Assembly (NCBI GenBank): GCA_021817025.1
Contig: JAKAWF010000124.1
Span: forward strand, 1 to 8,781
From: a bacterium
GTDB lineage: Bacteria > Chloroflexota > Dormibacteria > UBA8260 > Bog-877
Length of the DNA: 8,781 bases
Reading direction: 5' to 3'
Shown: positions 6,277 to 8,781 of the stretch, piece by piece
Layout: each line of letters opens with the position of its first letter
Numbering within the stretch: position 1 is the stretch's first letter
Notes under the pieces: model-generated
Told to the model about the DNA's origin: nothing
The model's input: the letters and a program-made list of their open reading frames with translations, nothing else
Databases searched by the model: none
Program-made: the position numbers and the translations under genes

Positions 6277-7284
6277 ATGCGCGCGTTGAAGGTCATGAGC
6301 CCAGGCGAAGTCATCTTTGCAGAGGCTCCGGCCGAGGACATCGCTCCCGGAGAAGTGCGGATTGGCGTCGGTGCCGTAGGCCTGTGCGGTACCGATTTTT
6401 CCCTAGTTAGTGGCACCCTGGGCCTCAATTCTTACCCGGTGATCCCCGGGCATGAGGTCAGTGGGACGGTCCTTGAGACCCGGAGTCGCTTCCTGGACGT
6501 GGGGCAGAAGGTGATTCTCGATCCCTTGCTGAGTTGCGGCAAGTGTTGGGCCTGCGTACAGGGAACTCCCCAGTACTGTGACGAGGTGGGTGTGGTGGGT
6601 GTGGCTTCCAATGGCGGAGCTCGCGACGAGGTGGTCCTCCCCGCTGACCGATGGGTAGCAGTCCCGGCCCAACTACCGCTGGCCGATGCCGCGCTGGTCG
6701 AGCCCGTGCATGTTGCTACCACGATATATCGAGCTATCGCCTCCCAGAACCCGGACAGTGTCCTGGTGATCGGAGCCGGCGCCATCGGCATGCTCCTCAT
6801 GGCGCTGCTCCAACACTGGAGGCCCAACACTGCCGTCTTTGTTTCTGATCTGATGGTGGATCGGGTACGGCGTGCGGATACCTGGGGGGCTCGGGACTTG
6901 GCCAACCTCGGTGGAAGTCACGTCGATTGCGTGGTCGACGGGGTGGGAACGATGGACTCGATCCAAACAGCAGTACGCCATGCGCGTCGCGGAGGCGCAA
7001 TTGTGGTGTACGGGGTTCCGAAGTCAGGCGCCGCGCTGCCGGACGCAGATCAGATGTTTCGACGGAACCTCAGGCTCATGTTCGTGCGCCTCTACGATCG
7101 CGACTTCAGGGCTGCCATCGGCATATTGACCGATGGCGTGATCTCTGCCTCCCAAGTGGTCGGCACCCGCCTTACCTTGGCGTCGGCGGCCTCCTTCTTC
7201 AACGACCGCGGCTGGCAACAGGAGTCTCATTGGGGCAAGGCTCTGGTTGTAGTCAGCAACGAGGGAGCCCGTCGTGCGCCCTGA
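6277..7284 (+). CDS. Zinc-dependent medium-chain alcohol/polyol dehydrogenase
   Basis: NAD-dependent oxidoreductase of the MDR superfamily (sorbitol, threonine, idonate and galactitol-phosphate dehydrogenase relatives), acting on a secondary alcohol of a polyol or sugar acid. The 335-residue protein shows catalytic-zinc ligands C37 (GLCGTD) and H59/E60 (PGHE) and the structural-zinc cluster C87, C90, C93 and C101. E142 (VEPVHVA) lies at the position of the active-site glutamate of the polyol dehydrogenases. The Rossmann loop is GAGAIG (166-171), and D191 at the end of strand beta-2 (VFVSDL) indicates NAD. ATG 6277 follows AGGAGA by six bases. The 3' end overlaps the next SDR gene by 11 bases, implying coupled translation. 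Next to a xylulokinase-like FGGY kinase it could form a polyol-to-ketose-to-ketose-phosphate pair; next to KDG kinase and aldolase it could instead oxidise an aldonate. The sequence does not decide between them. Confidence 0.93.
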   Translation: MRALKVMSPGEVIFAEAPAEDIAPGEVRIGVGAVGLCGTDFSLVSGTLGLNSYPVIPGHEVSGTVLETRSRFLDVGQKVILDPLLSCGKCWACVQGTPQYCDEVGVVGVASNGGARDEVVLPADRWVAVPAQLPLADAALVEPVHVATTIYRAIASQNPDSVLVIGAGAIGMLLMALLQHWRPNTAVFVSDLMVDRVRRADTWGARDLANLGGSHVDCVVDGVGTMDSIQTAVRHARRGGAIVVYGVPKSGAALPDADQMFRRNLRLMFVRLYDRDFRAAIGILTDGVISASQVVGTRLTLASAASFFNDRGWQQESHWGKALVVVSNEGARRAP

Positions 7285-8128
7285 GCCCCTTCGGGACACT
7301 CCAGAGGAGCGCGTCGCCAAAGCATCGGAGCTTTCGCCGGTGGCGATCGTCACTGGGGCTAGCCGTGGAATCGGCCGAGCCGTTGCCAGCGACTTGGCTG
7401 CCCATGGGTACCGGGTCTGGCTCGTCGCGCGAAAGGCTGACGCATTGGCTGAAGTTGCCCGGGAGATTACCAATTCGGGCGGCTCAGCCGAGGCCGAGGC
7501 TTTTGACGTTCGGGACGTCACCCAGGCGTCCACATTTGTCAAAGGGATCAGGCAGCGCGCGGGGCACATAGATGCGCTGGTGAACTGCGCTGGGATGAAT
7601 CGTCGAGGCAGTTTACTCTCGGTTACCCCTGAGGACTATGAGGCCGTAATGGGCGTCAATGTAAAGGGACTCCTATTTCTAAGTCAGGCTGCCGTTCTCA
7701 ATATGGAGCGCGGCGGGGCGATTCTCAACATTGCTTCCGTAAACTCCTTCGCCGTACTTCGAGGTGTCGGGGTATATGCTGCCAGCAAGGCGGCCGTGCT
7801 TCAGGTCACCCGCGCGCTGGCCATCGATGCTGCCGATCGAGGAATTCGCGTCAATGCAATTGCCCCAGGTTTCATTCGGACGGATTTCAATGCCTCTCTT
7901 TGGGAAAACGAAGACGTGCGGGGGTGGGTGCTCGGGGCAACCCCCGCCGGGCGTTTGGGCACTCCGGCCGATTTGCTCGGTGCGGTACGGTTTCTCCTCG
8001 GCACCGAGAGCCAGTTCATCACGGGTACATGCCTTGGCATCGATGGCGGCTTCTTAGCTAGCCGGCTGTGGCCGCTCCGGACCGCTGCAGCCCCACCTCA
8101 AGCAGGCGATCCGGGGCCAGAACGGTGA
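7274..8128 (+). CDS. SDR-family oxidoreductase, gluconate 5-dehydrogenase / KduD-like
   Basis: Classical short-chain dehydrogenase, predicted to interconvert a hydroxyl and keto group on a sugar acid. It shows TGASRGIG (27-34), NCAG (104-107), N129, S155 and the catalytic YAASK (Y168/K172), then VNAIAPGFIRTDF and a C-terminal IDGGFLA. R53 after strand beta-2 (LVARK) leans towards NADP. The NCAGMNRR and TPAGRLGTPADLLGAVRFL stretches resemble gluconate 5-dehydrogenase and 2-keto-3-deoxygluconate 5-dehydrogenase (KduD) proteins, consistent with the KDG kinase and aldolase in the same block; this is family resemblance, not proof. GTG 7274 overlaps the preceding gene by 11 bases and has GAGGGAG (7261-7267) six bases upstream. 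An inner GTG at the start of VAIVTGAS would trim about 22 residues but has no better signal. The protein runs about 25 residues past the usual SDR end, with a Pro/Ala-rich tail. A strong hairpin follows 11 bases after the stop. Confidence 0.93.
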   Translation: MRPEPLRDTPEERVAKASELSPVAIVTGASRGIGRAVASDLAAHGYRVWLVARKADALAEVAREITNSGGSAEAEAFDVRDVTQASTFVKGIRQRAGHIDALVNCAGMNRRGSLLSVTPEDYEAVMGVNVKGLLFLSQAAVLNMERGGAILNIASVNSFAVLRGVGVYAASKAAVLQVTRALAIDAADRGIRVNAIAPGFIRTDFNASLWENEDVRGWVLGATPAGRLGTPADLLGAVRFLLGTESQFITGTCLGIDGGFLASRLWPLRTAAAPPQAGDPGPER

Positions 8129-8138
8129 GCCCCGCTCA

Positions 8139-8170
8139 AGTTCAAGCGACCCCTCGGGTTCGCTTGAACT
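8139..8170 (+). terminator. Strong hairpin, probable terminator of the catabolic block
   Basis: The arms AGTTCAAGCGA (8139-8149) and TCGCTTGAACT (8160-8170) are perfect 11-bp inverted repeats. The stem can extend inwards by three C-G pairs past a single bulged T, leaving a CTC loop. It starts 11 bases after the SDR stop codon. The downstream stretch ACCATCCCTTTC is pyrimidine-rich but has no long T-run. It may act bidirectionally, shielding the block from the oppositely oriented IS. Confidence 0.7.
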
Positions 8171-8230
8171 ACCATCCCTTTCGAGTTCACTCGGCCCGTA
8201 CTCACGACGGTTGTTTCCGAGCGGCAACTA

Positions 8231-8781
8231 GTGGACCGCGGCGTTAATTCGTGACCCATCAGGCGGCCAGGGGGTCGCCGGTGTAGGTCCAGCGGTAGGG
8301 GTGTGCGTGGAGCCGGTTGTAGGTGGCAATGAAAGCGTACATCTGGTTCTCCAGGTGGGTGGCGGAGGTGAAGTCTCCGTGCTGGAGAAGCCGCCTGACC
8401 AAGGTGCGGAACCACATCTCGATTTGGTTGAGCCAACTCGCGTAGAAAGGCAAAAAGTGCAGCATCAGGCGCTGCGGGTGCGCACTCTGCCAAGCCTGAA
8501 CCGAAGGGCCGCGGTGGGTATTGAGGTTGTCGACCACCGCATGGATAACCTGCCCGTGGGGGACTTCGGCGTCCAACCGGTCAAGGAAGGCGAGGAAGAC
8601 CTCGGCAGGGCGGTTGGGAGTGACCAGCCCGAGCACCTTGCCAGTGTGCACCTCAAGCCCGGCGGTGAGGCAGCAGGTGCCATGCCGAATGTATTCGGCC
8701 TCGCGCTTGGCCAGCTCTCCGGGACGACGGAGCGGGAGCAGCGGGTAGCGACGCTCCAGCGCTTGAATGCTGGTCTTTTCG
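8231..8781 (-). mobile_element. IS630-family insertion sequence, 3' portion, truncated by window edge
   Basis: The element is recognised from its transposase. Its transposase-3'-side end probably abuts the TA of a CTAG tetranucleotide at 8228-8231, because IS630/Tc1-type elements insert at TA and often in CTAG. The stretch from 8231 (GTGGACCGCGGCG) would then be the terminal inverted repeat. The partner end lies outside the window, so the boundary is inferred. Bases 8171-8227 hold no gene. Confidence 0.5.
8259..8781 (-). CDS. IS630-family DDE transposase, C-terminal part
   Basis: Catalyses cut-and-paste transposition of the flanking element. The 173 visible residues start in the window-edge frame with EKTSIQALERR, just after the first catalytic aspartate expected in this family. 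They include EYIRHGT, the second catalytic aspartate in VVDNLNTH, and the third acid in SWLNQIEMWF, followed by the family-typical TYNRLHAHPYRWTYTGDPL end and a TGA at 8261-8259. The frame is open across the whole visible stretch without frameshift, so this half appears intact; the N-terminal HTH half is off the edge. A GTG at 8651 is only an internal valine. Transcription converges on the catabolic block, with the 8139-8170 hairpin between. Confidence 0.93.
   Translation of the reverse strand, partial: EKTSIQALERRYPLLPLRRPGELAKREAEYIRHGTCCLTAGLEVHTGKVLGLVTPNRPAEVFLAFLDRLDAEVPHGQVIHAVVDNLNTHRGPSVQAWQSAHPQRLMLHFLPFYASWLNQIEMWFRTLVRRLLQHGDFTSATHLENQMYAFIATYNRLHAHPYRWTYTGDPLAA

Noticed and set aside
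8182..8193. CGAGT-TC-ACTCG small palindrome as a second terminator
   Set aside because: The two-base loop is too tight for a stable hairpin and no T-run follows.
1..8781. Defence, phage, CRISPR, toxin-antitoxin or biosynthetic system
   Set aside because: Apart from the truncated IS630 transposase, every supported gene is a metabolic enzyme or regulator. No direct-repeat array, RNA gene or effector-like gene was seen.

Overview
This window holds a carbohydrate-acid catabolism locus from a GC-rich bacterium. GTG starts are frequent, genes overlap or sit a few bases apart, and the G/C-rich codon use is even throughout. An actinobacterium or another high-GC lineage fits, but no marker gene fixes the taxonomy. 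No tRNA, rRNA, CRISPR array or phage gene is seen.

Layout. On the minus strand, read from about 2563 leftwards, are an IclR-family regulator (2519-1683), an MhpD/fumarylacetoacetase-superfamily hydratase or hydrolase (about 1475-531), and a short-chain dehydrogenase (538 to beyond the left edge) that overlaps the hydratase by 8 bases. Divergently on the plus strand runs a five-gene block: a PfkB sugar-acid kinase of the 2-keto-3-deoxygluconate (KDG) kinase type (2683-3867), a KDPG-type aldolase (3890-4585), an FGGY carbohydrate kinase (4723-6231), a zinc-dependent medium-chain dehydrogenase (6277-7284) and a second short-chain dehydrogenase (7274-8128). A strong hairpin at 8139-8170 closes the block. 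The right edge is the 3' part of an IS630-family insertion sequence, whose transposase runs off the window.

How the genes fit together. KDG kinase and KDPG aldolase form the lower, phosphorylating Entner-Doudoroff branch: KDG to KDPG to pyruvate plus glyceraldehyde-3-phosphate. The two plus-strand dehydrogenases and the FGGY kinase could feed polyols, aldonates or ketoses into it. The minus-strand dehydrogenase and FAH-superfamily enzyme could serve a second, non-phosphorylating route by oxidation and cleavage of a 2-keto-3-deoxy acid; this is inference. No sugar-acid dehydratase or transporter lies in the window, so the growth substrate cannot be named.

The clearest regulatory signal is a pair of palindromes with identical arms, TTCCG-N5-CGGAA, at 2500-2514 and 2643-2657. 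They bracket the divergent regulator/kinase promoter region and are good candidates for the IclR-type regulator's own operators.
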